From JBHJHP01 sp042219855 (GTDB taxonomy: Bacteria > Bacteroidota > Bacteroidia > Bacteroidales > UBA5342): DNA of 64,000 bases. Positions 1 to 8,830 of this stretch are shown here, piece after piece (the first letter of the stretch is position 1; each line of letters starts with the position of its first letter). Location: assembly GCF_042219855.1 (NCBI RefSeq), contig NZ_JBHJHP010000006.1, positions 1 to 64,000 on the forward strand, in the 5' to 3' direction. The translations under genes and the position numbers were made by a program. Below the pieces are notes generated by a model. That model did not search any database. It saw only the letters and a program-made list of their open reading frames with translations, and was not told the DNA's origin.

Positions 1-254
1 TCTTCAATACATTGCTTCGCAACACTCAGCAAGCTGTAAGTATTGATTACCAGAAATTTAGTTTAAAGATTATCTACCCGGTCACTGAGTAGAATCTGAG
101 ATTCGTATCGAAGTGACCATTCTTTTTCTTTCTTCAATACAATGCTTCGCAGCACTGAGCAAGCTGTAAGTATTGATTACCAGAAATTTAGTTTAAAGAT
201 TATCTACCCGGTCACTGAGTAGAATCTGAGATTCATATCGAAGTGACCATTCTT
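1..254. repeat. Two-copy tandem repeat (period 130 bp) with REP-like hairpin
   Basis: Bases 1-124 and 131-254 are nearly identical, differing at only a few positions, and are separated by TTTTCT-like filler. Each copy ends in a nested inverted repeat: outer arms GGTCACT / AGTGACC (about 81-119 in copy 1) enclosing an inner arm pair GAATCT / AGATTC. The outer arms resemble a dispersed palindromic element I have seen in Bacteroidota intergenic regions (recollection, not a search). The stretch lies 3' of the minus-strand thioredoxin gene and may also help end its transcript. No gene is visible in 1-267. Confidence 0.8.
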
Positions 255-267
255 AAGCAGCTAGTTC

Positions 268-579
268 CTAAAACATTAATGAATAAAAGCGGTTTAATTT
301 TTCATCCAGTTCGCTTACACTTGTATAGATGCCACCTCTAAAAAATTCTTTACCATCGAGGAATAACAACATTGTTGGCGATGACAGAACGTTGAATTCT
401 GCAACATACTCAGGGTAATCTGCAATGTCGAGCACATGAAACCGGATGTTTTCGTATTTTGATTCCAGCAGTTCCTGAACCTTAACGCGCAAGACCTTAC
501 ACGGTTGACAGGTTTCATTTTTAAAATAGAGTAACACTGCCGGGTGTTCTCTCAGTTCTTTTTTTATATCAGTCCGCAT
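268..579 (-). CDS. Thioredoxin-family protein
   Basis: This small (103 aa) thioredoxin-fold protein probably carries out thiol-disulfide exchange in the cytoplasm, since no signal peptide is visible. It has a CxxC active site (Cys24-Gln-Pro-Cys27) after a hydrophobic strand, and the Ser-Pro-Thr segment with Pro68 fits the conserved cis-proline loop. The active site is CQPC rather than the classical CGPC, so it is a thioredoxin-like protein and not necessarily TrxA. Its ATG directly follows the TAA of the upstream prenyl synthase gene, so the two are probably translated from one mRNA. The natural substrate cannot be read from the sequence. Confidence 0.85.
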   Translation of the reverse strand: MRTDIKKELREHPAVLLYFKNETCQPCKVLRVKVQELLESKYENIRFHVLDIADYPEYVAEFNVLSSPTMLLFLDGKEFFRGGIYTSVSELDEKLNRFYSLMF

Positions 580-1554
580 TTATTTTACTCTGTTTACAGT
601 AAAGTCAATAAAATCTTTTAAAGCCGTTTTAATTTCACTGTCAGGATAGGTGTCAAGAATAGAATGTGCTTTCCCAATCTCCTTTTCAATAGCATTTTCA
701 GCATATTCAATTCCTCCTTCAAGCACCGCAAATCGGGTTACTTCTTTCATTTTCCGGGTACTGTTATTATACCGTTTAATGCTTTTTATGATCCGTTTTT
801 TGGTGTGGTCGTTCGCCTTGTTCAGGGCATAAATCAGAGGAAGTGTTATCTTTTTCTCTTTCAGATCATTACCTATAGGTTTTCCTATTATACCTTTGGT
901 TTGATAATCAAAAATGTCATCCCTGATCTGGAAAGCCACACCCAGAGCCATACCAATATCTTCAATTTTTTTTATATCCTCTTTCGAAGCATTAACCGAA
1001 ATGGCTCCTGCCTTGGCACAACTTGAAAATAATATGGCAGTTTTCATCCGGATAATATCATAATACTCCTCTTCTGTAATGTCCAGCGTTTTTGTCTTTT
1101 CCATCTGAAGAATTTCCCCTTTGCTCAGCGTTTTACTGAGATCGGACATAATATAGAGAAAATCGTAATTGTGCGTATCTACTGAAAGCGTTAATGATGT
1201 TGACAGAAGATAGTCACCCATTAAAATGGCGTTTTTATTATTCCATATAGCATTGATAGAAAGAAGTCCGCGACGTTCATGGGTCTCATCTATCACATCA
1301 TCATGAATTAATGATGCATTGTGAAGCATTTCAAGAGAGGCTGCAGCACGGGTGGTATTTATGTTGGGCTCATCGAATAAGCGAGCTGCAAGAAATACGA
1401 GTGTAGGCCGCATCAGCTTACCTTTTTGTTTAAGGATATATTTGTTAATGGCCTGAATACGTTTATAGTTATCCTGAAGAATGTCTTTGTAAAATTCTGA
1501 AAAGGCATCCAGGTCTTTCTGTATCGGTTGTTTTATTTTTTCGAGTTGATCCAT
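580..1554 (-). CDS. Trans-polyprenyl diphosphate synthase (octaprenyl-type)
   Basis: Isoprenoid chain-elongating enzyme that condenses isopentenyl diphosphate onto an allylic primer, most likely supplying the menaquinone side chain. Both aspartate-rich motifs are present: DDVID at residues 85-89, followed by the Arg-Arg pair, and DDIFD at 212-216. The KGKLMRP substrate-binding segment is near residues 44-50. The 324-aa length is normal for the family. The frame stays open 16 codons further upstream, but that extension overlaps a -7 promoter element (1578-1585), so I take the ATG at 1554 beginning MDQLEK. It is the first gene of a two-gene unit with the thioredoxin-like gene. IspB-like is the best description, but chain length cannot be deduced. 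Confidence 0.92.
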   Translation of the reverse strand: MDQLEKIKQPIQKDLDAFSEFYKDILQDNYKRIQAINKYILKQKGKLMRPTLVFLAARLFDEPNINTTRAAASLEMLHNASLIHDDVIDETHERRGLLSINAIWNNKNAILMGDYLLSTSLTLSVDTHNYDFLYIMSDLSKTLSKGEILQMEKTKTLDITEEEYYDIIRMKTAILFSSCAKAGAISVNASKEDIKKIEDIGMALGVAFQIRDDIFDYQTKGIIGKPIGNDLKEKKITLPLIYALNKANDHTKKRIIKSIKRYNNSTRKMKEVTRFAVLEGGIEYAENAIEKEIGKAHSILDTYPDSEIKTALKDFIDFTVNRVK

Positions 1555-1577
1555 CCTGATTGGTTCAAAATAAAGCC

Positions 1578-1585
1578 CAAAGGTA
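1578..1585 (-). promoter_or_regulatory. Bacteroidota -7 element for the prenyl synthase unit
   Basis: On the minus strand this reads TACCTTTG, a perfect TAnnTTTG match 23 bp upstream of the chosen ATG. The -33 TTTG box is poorly matched (an ATTG lies 16 bp further upstream). Confidence 0.45.
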
Positions 1586-1699
1586 TAAAATATACACAAC
1601 ACAATAACAGCATAATAGTTTTGTTGATTGCTGAAACATATACATTTAAGCTTTTTTAAAAAGATAACATATGGTAAAATATTGATATGAAAATATTTA

Positions 1700-1729
1700 T
1701 TTGCGTTTTATCAAATATTAATATATTTG
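1700..1729 (+). promoter_or_regulatory. Bacteroidota sigma-ABfr-type promoter for arsR-like gene
   Basis: TTTG at 1700-1703, an 18-bp spacer, then TATATTTG at 1722-1729, a full match to TTTG-N-TAnnTTTG. A start near 1736 would leave a leader of about 18 nt before the ATG at 1754. The promoter overlaps the TTG that would otherwise extend the reading frame. Confidence 0.75.
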
Positions 1730-1753
1730 CATAATAGTAAATACCCCTCAAAT

Positions 1754-2071
1754 ATGATAGAAGAAAAAGACAGTATTAAAGGGTTGGACCATATTGAGCT
1801 GGAAAGGATGGCTGATACACTGAAAGTGATTGCACATCCTGTCAGGATATCAATATTAGGACTTCTGGAAGATGGTTCAAGACTGACCGTAACTGAAATT
1901 TACCAAAAGCTGGATATTGAGCAGGCTCCTGCATCTCATCATCTGGGTTTGTTAAAGTCACGCGGTTTATTGCGGAGTCAGCGTGAAGGTAAAAGCAACT
2001 TCTATTACGTTGACAGGGAGGCTGTTAGCGAGGTAATGTGCTGTTTTAAACGCTGTACCAGCTCACTCTGA
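1754..2071 (+). CDS. ArsR/SmtB-family winged-helix regulator
   Basis: A 105-aa DNA-binding protein with the ArsR fold: a first helix containing the ALKVIAHPVR-type segment, then a helix-turn-helix with the typical ASHHLGLLKSRGLL recognition region and a beta-wing (REGKSNFYYV). It ends in a cysteine-rich tail (Cys-Cys-Phe-Lys-Arg-Cys), which could bind a metal or sense redox state (inference). The canonical alpha3 CVC metal site is absent. I chose ATG 1754 because the upstream TTG at 1727 sits inside the -7 promoter box. A short gap of 42 bp separates it from the QueD-like gene, so they may share a transcript. The regulated targets are unknown. Confidence 0.85.
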   Translation: MIEEKDSIKGLDHIELERMADTLKVIAHPVRISILGLLEDGSRLTVTEIYQKLDIEQAPASHHLGLLKSRGLLRSQREGKSNFYYVDREAVSEVMCCFKRCTSSL

Positions 2072-2113
2072 TAAACTTTTTTAAACCTGTTCTGTTTATC
2101 AGAAAAAAATAAC

Positions 2114-2560
2114 ATGGCAAAAATACGTGTAACAAAAGAGTTCCGGTGGGAAATGGCGCATGCCTTATGGAACTATGATGGATTGTGTAAAAATATTCAC
2201 GGACATTCTTACATACTTTATGTAACTGTAATTGGTGAACCTTTGATGGATAAATCAGACGTAAAAGACGGCATGGTGATTGACTTTGGAGATTTGAGCC
2301 GTATTGTAAAAAAGGAGATCGTCAATAAAATGGATCATTCCGTTGTGTTAAACAAAGATGTTCCGGATAAAAGTTTTTTAGATGTTGAACAGATGTATGA
2401 CCGTTTATTTTTAACAGATTATCAGCCAACCTGTGAAAATATGGTGATTGATTTTGCGGAACGGATAAAGCCGCATTTGCCTTCCGGGGTTGAGTTATTT
2501 TCAGTGAAATTATACGAAACAGCTAAGTCGTTCGCCGAATGGAATATGAACGACAACTAG
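2114..2560 (+). CDS. queD: 6-carboxytetrahydropterin synthase / 6-pyruvoyltetrahydropterin synthase family (QueD-like)
   Basis: A 148-aa T-fold enzyme that converts dihydroneopterin triphosphate to a tetrahydropterin. In bacteria this is usually the QueD step towards queuosine. The three zinc-ligand histidines are visible at His16 (in EMAHAL) and His29/His31 (HGHSY), and Cys25 precedes them at the position of the catalytic cysteine. DHSVVLN and a C-terminal glutamate within LYETA match the family. The length is slightly above that of E. coli QueD. It is followed immediately by a strong terminator. Other queuosine genes are not in the window, so a different pterin role is possible. Confidence 0.85.
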   Translation: MAKIRVTKEFRWEMAHALWNYDGLCKNIHGHSYILYVTVIGEPLMDKSDVKDGMVIDFGDLSRIVKKEIVNKMDHSVVLNKDVPDKSFLDVEQMYDRLFLTDYQPTCENMVIDFAERIKPHLPSGVELFSVKLYETAKSFAEWNMNDN

Positions 2561-2585
2561 CTCTAATTAAACTCAATATATATTC

Positions 2586-2612
2586 AAAAAGCGCCTTTAT
2601 GGCGCTTTTTTT
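2586..2612. terminator. Rho-independent terminator after queD-like gene
   Basis: A perfect stem AAAAAGCGCC / GGCGCTTTTT with loop TTTAT, followed by T residues. The A-run and T-run on both sides could make it work in both directions. Confidence 0.9.
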
Positions 2613-2703
2613 GGTACTCAGGGTTTCATTTTAAGTGAAGCCCCGGCTTAGATGAAATGAAATTATTTCCTTACCTTGGTCAACATTCCAAAATTGAGAA
2701 GCC

Positions 2704-5475
2704 ATGGCAGAAAAAAAACTGTTTCTTTTAGATGCATATGCCCTGATATTCAGAGCTTATTATGCCTTTATTAGAAATCCCCGGGTTACAACCAAAGGTC
2801 TCAATACCTCCGCAATATTCGGTTTCACCAATACCCTGGATGAATTAATCAGAAAAGAAGATCCGGCTTACATTGGTGTTGTCTTTGATCCGCCCGGCCC
2901 TAATTTCAGGCATGAGATGTATGAAGAATACAAAGCAAACCGCGATGCCACACCGGAAGATATTAAGTTAGCTGTACCGTATATCAAGCAGATTCTGGAT
3001 GCCTATAAAATACCGGTTATTGAAGTGAAAGGGTTTGAGGCAGATGACGTTATCGGAACACTTGCCAATAAAGCATCAAAAGATGGATTTGATGTGTTTA
3101 TGATGACACCGGATAAGGATTTTGGACAGTTGGTGCATGATAATGTGCGCATGTACAAACCGGCTAAATCGGGGGCAGATGCGGAAGTCTGGGGAGTTGA
3201 TGAGGTAAGGGAGCGCTTTAATCTGACTGATCCAAAGCAGGTCATTGATATCCTTGCCCTGATGGGAGATGCTGCTGATAATATTCCCGGTTGTCCCGGC
3301 ATCGGAGAAAAAACAGCCATGAAGCTGGTAAGTCAGTTCGGATCGGTCGATGGCATATATGACAATATTGATCAACTGAAAGGCAAGCAAAAAGAGAATC
3401 TTGAGAACTTTAAGGAACAGGTGTATCTTTCACGCGACCTGGCCGTGATAAAGACCGATGTTCCTGTGGATTTTGATCCGGATAAGTTGATAAAAGAAGA
3501 CTTTGACCGCCAAAAACTGGCAGAATTGTTTGAGGAACTGGAGTTCAGAACAATGAAAAACCGGATTATTGGTGAACAACAAAAGGATCCGGTTCAGGGA
3601 ACACTGTTTGGAACTGATGATACAGAAGTGAGTGTTTCTGTTGATATGCCTGAAACCGGGCGGGAAAATATTCTCACCCGCAAACATAAATATATCCTGG
3701 TTGATGATGATATGAAACGGGCCTCTTTAAGGGCAGAACTGGCTACCAAAAAAGAGTATTGTTTTGATACCGAAACAACCGGACTTGATCCTCTCGAAGC
3801 TGAACTGGTCGGGATGGCTTTTTCATATTCCGATGGCCTGGCCTTTTATGTACCGGTTCCTGCGGATCACAAAGAAGCTACAAATCTAGTTCAGGAATTT
3901 AAAGCCGTTTTTTCTGACCCAAAGATTTTAAAGATTGGTCAGAATATAAAGTATGATATTCTGGTTATGCATAAATACGGAATCGAGATAGCCGGACCAG
4001 TGTTTGATACGATGATTGCGCATTACCTGATTCAACCGGAACTGAAACATAACCTGGATGAACTGGCGATTCAGTATCTGAATTACGATACGGTTAAAAC
4101 AGAGGAACTGATCGGTAAAAAAGGGAAGAACCAGCTTACCATGCGGGATGTTGCTGTGGAAGAGGTGAAAGATTATGCAGGTGAGGATGCAGAGGTAACA
4201 TTCCGTTTAAAACCTTTTCTGCAGAAGGGACTTGAGGAAGAGAAAATTACATCGCTGTTTTATGATCTGGAAATGCCATTGCTGAAGGTTTTGGTTAAAA
4301 TGGAGGTTGCAGGTGTTAAACTGGATGTGGATGCGCTTAAAGCCTATTCCCTCCAACTGAATGAAATGATTGAGAAACTGGAGAAAGAGATCATCGAAAT
4401 GGCCGGAATGGAGTTCAATGTTTCATCACCGAAGCAGGTCGGTGAGGTTTTGTTTGAACACCTCAGAATTGATGATAAAGCGAAGAAGACAAAATCGGGA
4501 CAATATTCCACCTCGGAAGATGTACTGGTAAAATTACGTAACCGGCATGAAATAGTGGATAAGATACTGGAATACAGAGGACTTAAAAAACTTTTAAATA
4601 CCTATGTTGACGCCCTTCCGGAACTGATAAATTCGCGCACGGGTAAAATCCACACCTCGTTTAACCAGGCCATTGCGGCAACCGGAAGGTTAAGTTCCAC
4701 GAATCCCAATCTGCAGAATATTCCGATCAGGGATGAGGCCGGAAGAGAACTGCGCAAAGCATTTGTGGCATCTGATACCGATCATCTGTTCTTTTCTGCG
4801 GATTATTCACAGGTGGAATTACGGCTCATGGCGCATATGAGTAAAGATAAGAATATGCTGGATGCATTTAATCAGGGCGAAGATATTCATGCTGCTACAG
4901 CAGCAAAAATTTACGGGATCCCACTGTCTGAAGTTGATTCAGATATGCGTAGAAAAGCAAAAACCGCGAACTTTGGTATTATTTACGGTATTTCAGCTTT
5001 TGGCCTGTCTGAACGGTTAAATATTCCACGAAGTGAAGCCAAACAACTGATAGACGGCTATTTTGAAACGTATCCGCAGATAAAGGCTTTTATGGACAGC
5101 AGTATAAAGGATGCAAGAGATAAAGGATATGTAACCACGATTCTGGGTCGCCGGAGATATTTACCGGATATTAATTCACGAAATGGAATGATCCGGGGTA
5201 TGGCAGAACGCAATGCGATAAATGCACCAATACAGGGATCTGCGGCGGATATCATTAAACTGGCTATGGTTAAAATTCAGGAGCGGTTCGATGTAGAAAA
5301 TTTGCAGTCAAAGATGGTATTGCAGGTCCATGATGAACTGAATTTCGATGTGCTGAAATCTGAGTTGGATACGGTAAAGAACATCGTAGTGCAGGAAATG
5401 GAAAATGCATATAAGCTGAATGTGCCGCTAACTGTGGACAGCGGTAGCGGAGAAAACTGGTTGGAAGCGCATTAA
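2704..5475 (+). CDS. polA: DNA polymerase I
   Basis: Full-length 923-aa PolA acting in Okazaki-fragment maturation and repair synthesis. Domain order: 5' nuclease (about 1-290, with FEADD and DKDFGQL acidic motifs and the helix-hairpin-helix GCPGIGEKTA), 3'-5' exonuclease (about 330-520), polymerase (about 545-923). The exonuclease keeps its metal ligands: Asp355 and Glu357 in FDTETTG, NIKYD, and the YAGED motif, so proofreading should be active. Polymerase motif A (DYSQVELR, Asp700), motif B (RRKAKTANFGIIYG) and motif C (VHDE, Asp877) are intact. It is preceded by a terminator and appears to be a single-gene unit. Confidence 0.98.
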   Translation: MAEKKLFLLDAYALIFRAYYAFIRNPRVTTKGLNTSAIFGFTNTLDELIRKEDPAYIGVVFDPPGPNFRHEMYEEYKANRDATPEDIKLAVPYIKQILDAYKIPVIEVKGFEADDVIGTLANKASKDGFDVFMMTPDKDFGQLVHDNVRMYKPAKSGADAEVWGVDEVRERFNLTDPKQVIDILALMGDAADNIPGCPGIGEKTAMKLVSQFGSVDGIYDNIDQLKGKQKENLENFKEQVYLSRDLAVIKTDVPVDFDPDKLIKEDFDRQKLAELFEELEFRTMKNRIIGEQQKDPVQGTLFGTDDTEVSVSVDMPETGRENILTRKHKYILVDDDMKRASLRAELATKKEYCFDTETTGLDPLEAELVGMAFSYSDGLAFYVPVPADHKEATNLVQEFKAVFSDPKILKIGQNIKYDILVMHKYGIEIAGPVFDTMIAHYLIQPELKHNLDELAIQYLNYDTVKTEELIGKKGKNQLTMRDVAVEEVKDYAGEDAEVTFRLKPFLQKGLEEEKITSLFYDLEMPLLKVLVKMEVAGVKLDVDALKAYSLQLNEMIEKLEKEIIEMAGMEFNVSSPKQVGEVLFEHLRIDDKAKKTKSGQYSTSEDVLVKLRNRHEIVDKILEYRGLKKLLNTYVDALPELINSRTGKIHTSFNQAIAATGRLSSTNPNLQNIPIRDEAGRELRKAFVASDTDHLFFSADYSQVELRLMAHMSKDKNMLDAFNQGEDIHAATAAKIYGIPLSEVDSDMRRKAKTANFGIIYGISAFGLSERLNIPRSEAKQLIDGYFETYPQIKAFMDSSIKDARDKGYVTTILGRRRYLPDINSRNGMIRGMAERNAINAPIQGSAADIIKLAMVKIQERFDVENLQSKMVLQVHDELNFDVLKSELDTVKNIVVQEMENAYKLNVPLTVDSGSGENWLEAH

Positions 5476-5526
5476 GTTGAAAAACTAATAATGATTCATT
5501 TCTGTCCAGCGACATGATTCCGGATA

Positions 5527-5558
5527 CTTGCGATATATGTTCTGAATAGATATTTTTG
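5527..5558 (+). promoter_or_regulatory. Bacteroidota-type promoter for tatC
   Basis: CTTG at 5527-5530 (one mismatch to TTTG), a 20-bp spacer and a perfect TATTTTTG -7 box at 5551-5558. This lies 36 bp before the tatC ATG. Confidence 0.6.
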
Positions 5559-5594
5559 TATCTGTACATAAGAGTAATAATTCAAATAACCTGA

Positions 5595-6407
5595 ATGGCT
5601 AAGAAATCTACGGAAGGAAAAGAGATGTCATTCCTCGATCATCTGGAGGAGTTACGCTGGCATATCATCCGAAGCCTCGGTGCTTTGGTGGTTTTTGCCA
5701 TCCTCGCGTTTTTGTTTAAAAATATCATTTTCGATAACATCATTCTGGCTCCCAAAATGCCTGAGTTCTGGACCAACCGGATGATGGCCAGGGCCGCTGA
5801 TTTTCTGCATATTCCGGCATTGAAGATAAATCAGGATCCGTTTCAGATTATTAATATCAGTATGGCCGGGCAATTTACCACGCATATTAAGGTATCGCTT
5901 TCTGTAGGCCTTATTCTTGGTTTTCCATACCTGATTTATGAACTGTGGAAATTTATCAGTCCGGCCTTGTACGAAAATGAACGTAAAAACTCCCGGGGAG
6001 GATTGTTTTACACCTCGTTGCTCTTCTTCATGGGTGTACTGTTTGGCTATTATCTAATTGTACCGCTTTCCGTACATTTTTTGGGAGGGTATCATGTCAG
6101 CGACCAGGTGCTGAATCAGATAAATCTGCAATCATATATAGGTACGGTAACTTCTGTTGTACTTGCTGCCGGAATAATATTTGAGCTTCCGGTTCTGATT
6201 TACTTCCTCAGCAAAATTGGCCTGGTTACGCCCAAATGGCTGAAAAAATACCGCCGGCACGCGGTGGTAGTCACACTACTGGTTTCGGCCATTATAACGC
6301 CACCCGATATTTTCAGTCAGATATTGGTTTGTTTACCGCTTATTGTCCTTTACGAGGCCGGAATTGTCATTTCACGAAGGGTAAATAAAAAACGGGAAGC
6401 CATCTGA
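5595..6407 (+). CDS. tatC: Sec-independent protein translocase TatC
   Basis: Polytopic inner-membrane receptor of the twin-arginine translocation system. The cytoplasmic N-terminal signature FLDHLEELRWHIIRS, containing the signal-recognition glutamate, is present at about residues 13-27. About six hydrophobic membrane segments follow, and the length (270 aa) is normal. The loop between the first two membrane segments is long and contains the amphipathic stretch around MARAADFLHIPAL, as commonly seen in Bacteroidota TatC. No tatA/tatB gene is adjacent in the window. It has its own promoter and lies downstream of polA on the same strand. Confidence 0.96.
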   Translation: MAKKSTEGKEMSFLDHLEELRWHIIRSLGALVVFAILAFLFKNIIFDNIILAPKMPEFWTNRMMARAADFLHIPALKINQDPFQIINISMAGQFTTHIKVSLSVGLILGFPYLIYELWKFISPALYENERKNSRGGLFYTSLLFFMGVLFGYYLIVPLSVHFLGGYHVSDQVLNQINLQSYIGTVTSVVLAAGIIFELPVLIYFLSKIGLVTPKWLKKYRRHAVVVTLLVSAIITPPDIFSQILVCLPLIVLYEAGIVISRRVNKKREAI

Positions 6408-6538
6408 TATGTCCACGTTTTGAAGAATAATCCATGAATTTTATGCTTAGGGCACGGAAATTCCGCGAAGTGAACACATAACAGACCATTCGGTCATTTA
6501 GGAAAAAATTGCTATTTTTAAATATCAATTTACTCACT

Positions 6539-7678
6539 ATGATTAAAGCACTAGGTTTATGGAGCCCGGTCATTGTTCCTTTTATTATTTCCGGGATTTT
6601 GCTTTTCAGTTCTGAAAGGCAGAATAAACCCAAGCTTTATCTGGTAGGGTATATGTGGCTCATTACCTTTATTTTTCTGGCTAATCTGTTTTATTTTGAG
6701 CACAATTACAATGTGTACAGTTGGTTGCACAGCCTGCATATTGCTACTGTCCTGGCCATCTATCCCGGCGCCTATATTTACATCAAGCTGCTGGTTGAAC
6801 CCAATTATCCTTTAAGAAAACTGATCCCGCATTTTATGCCATCCCTCTTCTTTCTTCTGGCTTCCGGATTAATTTTTTATCCGGTATTAAATATGCAGGA
6901 AAGGGAACTGTTTTTAACCCAGTACAGGTACCATCCTGACTTTGAATATCCGGCATTGCGTATTTTATATTATGTGAGAATTTCCAATATACTGTTTCTT
7001 TTTATACAGGTTTTGTATTATCCCTTTATAACATATTTCACATTGAAGAACCACAGAAAACGCCTTACGGATTTGTTTTCCAATCCCGAAAAGTTTCAAC
7101 TGAACTGGTTGGGGATTTTTAATGGTTTACTTGCGCTCTCGGCATTGATAAGTGTATTTATCTATACAGTTAATCCTGTAAAACTTTTTGGTGATGACCG
7201 CTACCTCGCATATCCTTTGCTAACTGTTGCCATAATGCTGTGGTACCTTGGAATTATGGGTAATAACCAGGCGCAGCTCCCAGTTCCGGGAGATGATCAA
7301 ACCCCTGAAGATCCGGTAAAGGATATGGTGCCGGAGGATGCCAATACCTTGAAATCAAAACTTATTACCTATTTTGATGAACAGAATCCATTCCTGAATC
7401 CGGAACTGAAAATATGGGATGTGGCAAGAGAACTCGGAACCAACCGAACCTATATCTCCCAGACCATTAACCAGGAGTTTGATCAGAATTTTTCCTCCTT
7501 TGTCAATTCATACAGGATAAAGGAAGCCAGAAAACTTATTGACAGCCATCCGGATCTGTCACTTTCGGATGTGGCAGTTCAAACCGGTTTTGGTTCGGTG
7601 CTGACCTTGTCCCGTACCTTTGAGGAGATGTATCAGGTAAAACTTTCAGACTACAAAAAAGCATTGGTAAGCGTATGA
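6539..7678 (+). CDS. Membrane-anchored AraC-family transcriptional regulator
   Basis: A 379-aa protein with about seven hydrophobic membrane-spanning segments in the first ~245 residues, then a charged linker (around DDQTPEDPVKD) and a C-terminal AraC/XylS DNA-binding domain of about 100 residues. The two helix-turn-helix units are visible: IWDVARELGTNRTYISQTIN and the second around LSLSDVAVQTGFGSVLTLSR. This layout, common in Bacteroidota, suggests a membrane sensor that acts directly on DNA; the ligand is unknown. The open frame can be extended to a TTG at 6509, but ATG 6539 gives a cleaner start at the first membrane helix. The following genes encode secreted proteins and are possible targets (inference from position only). 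Confidence 0.88.
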   Translation: MIKALGLWSPVIVPFIISGILLFSSERQNKPKLYLVGYMWLITFIFLANLFYFEHNYNVYSWLHSLHIATVLAIYPGAYIYIKLLVEPNYPLRKLIPHFMPSLFFLLASGLIFYPVLNMQERELFLTQYRYHPDFEYPALRILYYVRISNILFLFIQVLYYPFITYFTLKNHRKRLTDLFSNPEKFQLNWLGIFNGLLALSALISVFIYTVNPVKLFGDDRYLAYPLLTVAIMLWYLGIMGNNQAQLPVPGDDQTPEDPVKDMVPEDANTLKSKLITYFDEQNPFLNPELKIWDVARELGTNRTYISQTINQEFDQNFSSFVNSYRIKEARKLIDSHPDLSLSDVAVQTGFGSVLTLSRTFEEMYQVKLSDYKKALVSV

Positions 7679-7708
7679 TTTTTACCTTTTGAAACCAAGT
7701 TTTTATCT

Positions 7709-7745
7709 TTTGAATGATACATAATATGGCGGTAAGGTAACTTTG
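7709..7745 (+). promoter_or_regulatory. Possible promoter for the secreted-protein pair
   Basis: A perfect -7 box TAACTTTG occurs at 7738-7745. A TTTG at 7709-7712 lies 25 bp upstream, longer than the usual spacing, so only the -7 box is convincing. Confidence 0.4.
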
Positions 7746-7769
7746 AGTGCAAAGTTTAATCCCACTGTC

Positions 7770-8819
7770 ATGAATAAAAAACTTTTCTTATTGGTCTTAC
7801 TGTGCGCAGTAGGCATTTTCGCATTACAAGCACAATATAATTTTGTTGTGCAGAACGGATCCGCTTCTGTTTATAACACGCTTCAGGAAGCTTACGACAA
7901 TGCCGGTGCCGGCGATACCCTTTATCTGCCCGGGGGCTCTTTTAATTTTCCGTCTGTGGATAAACCGTTGGTTTGGATTGGTGTTGGTTACCATCCTGAC
8001 TCTACGGCAGCTACCTATTTCACCAGGATCAATACACCCGCATACTTTTCCGGTAATTGCGATAACACCTATATAACCGGAATGCATTTTATGAGTAATG
8101 TCACCTTCGGTACCAACGGACAGGATGTTACGGACGTTACCATATTCCGATGCAGAATATCCGGATCACTCACATTGAAGTACAACAATAATGTTGAAGT
8201 GCTGCTGAACGACAAAGTGAGTGAGTGTATTATTGATGGAAGCATTGATGCAGGAACCGGAAGCAATGTAATTATAGAGAAAACAATTCTGAGGGGAACA
8301 ATGGGCCATTTTCGTAACAGCTATATGAATCACAATATTTTTACATTCGGAGCCAGAAATTCCGGAAGTGGCTATTCATATTTGCTTTACTATTCTGAAA
8401 ACTGTCAGGTTAAAAATTCTGTGATAAATTATTACTCATATATTAACTGGCGTGCCGATGTTTATGGAAGTTTCAATAACAATTTTCTTAATAATATTTT
8501 CGCCGGAAACATAACTTTTCCGGATGGATCCAATACGGGTTCAGCGAATCTGTCAGGAGTTGATCTAACCACCGTATTTGAAACCATTGATGGCAACTTT
8601 CAGGATTTTTCATACCTGCATAACTTTCATTTAAAGGCTGGAAGCCCGGCTATAGGAGCTGCGACAAATGGTGCAGATATTGGCATTTTCGGACATGATG
8701 TACCATTTAAGGAGGGTGGCCTTCCTGTTACACCGCATATCAGAATGGTTACAGTGGATGATGAAACTTCAAATGGTTTATTACCGGTTTCTGTTTCTGT
8801 TGGTGCACAGGAGAATTAA
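7770..8819 (+). CDS. Secreted parallel beta-helix-like protein
   Basis: A 349-aa exported protein. The signal peptide MNKKLFLLVLLCAVGIFALQAQ is clear, and this fixes the start at 7770; the upstream TTG at 7743 lies in the -7 promoter box. After the signal peptide comes the segment VYNTLQEAYDNAGAGDTLYL, typical of the first turn of right-handed beta-helix (pectate-lyase-like) proteins. Short repeated Asn/Ile-rich turns follow (NNVEVLL, GSNVIIEKTILRG, NCQVKNSVI), and the end resembles the LKAGSPAIGAA motif often seen closing such domains. No catalytic residues or T9SS sorting domain are recognised. Its stop codon overlaps a possible ATG of the next gene (TAATG), suggesting coupled translation. 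Confidence 0.75.
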   Translation: MNKKLFLLVLLCAVGIFALQAQYNFVVQNGSASVYNTLQEAYDNAGAGDTLYLPGGSFNFPSVDKPLVWIGVGYHPDSTAATYFTRINTPAYFSGNCDNTYITGMHFMSNVTFGTNGQDVTDVTIFRCRISGSLTLKYNNNVEVLLNDKVSECIIDGSIDAGTGSNVIIEKTILRGTMGHFRNSYMNHNIFTFGARNSGSGYSYLLYYSENCQVKNSVINYYSYINWRADVYGSFNNNFLNNIFAGNITFPDGSNTGSANLSGVDLTTVFETIDGNFQDFSYLHNFHLKAGSPAIGAATNGADIGIFGHDVPFKEGGLPVTPHIRMVTVDDETSNGLLPVSVSVGAQEN

Positions 8820-8830
8820 TGTTTTGCGTC

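Noticed and set aside
1..254. CRISPR-like array
   Set aside because: Only two long (124-bp) copies, no short repeats with unique spacers and no cas genes.
664..1026. Plus-strand open frame opposite the prenyl synthase gene
   Set aside because: Antisense to a clear enzyme gene with intact motifs; the translated product has no family features.
1727..1753. TTG start for the ArsR-like regulator
   Set aside because: The TTG is part of the TATATTTG -7 promoter box, so it would not be in the transcript.
7743..7769. TTG start for the beta-helix-like secreted protein
   Set aside because: It overlaps the TAACTTTG -7 box and would place residues ahead of a clean signal peptide.
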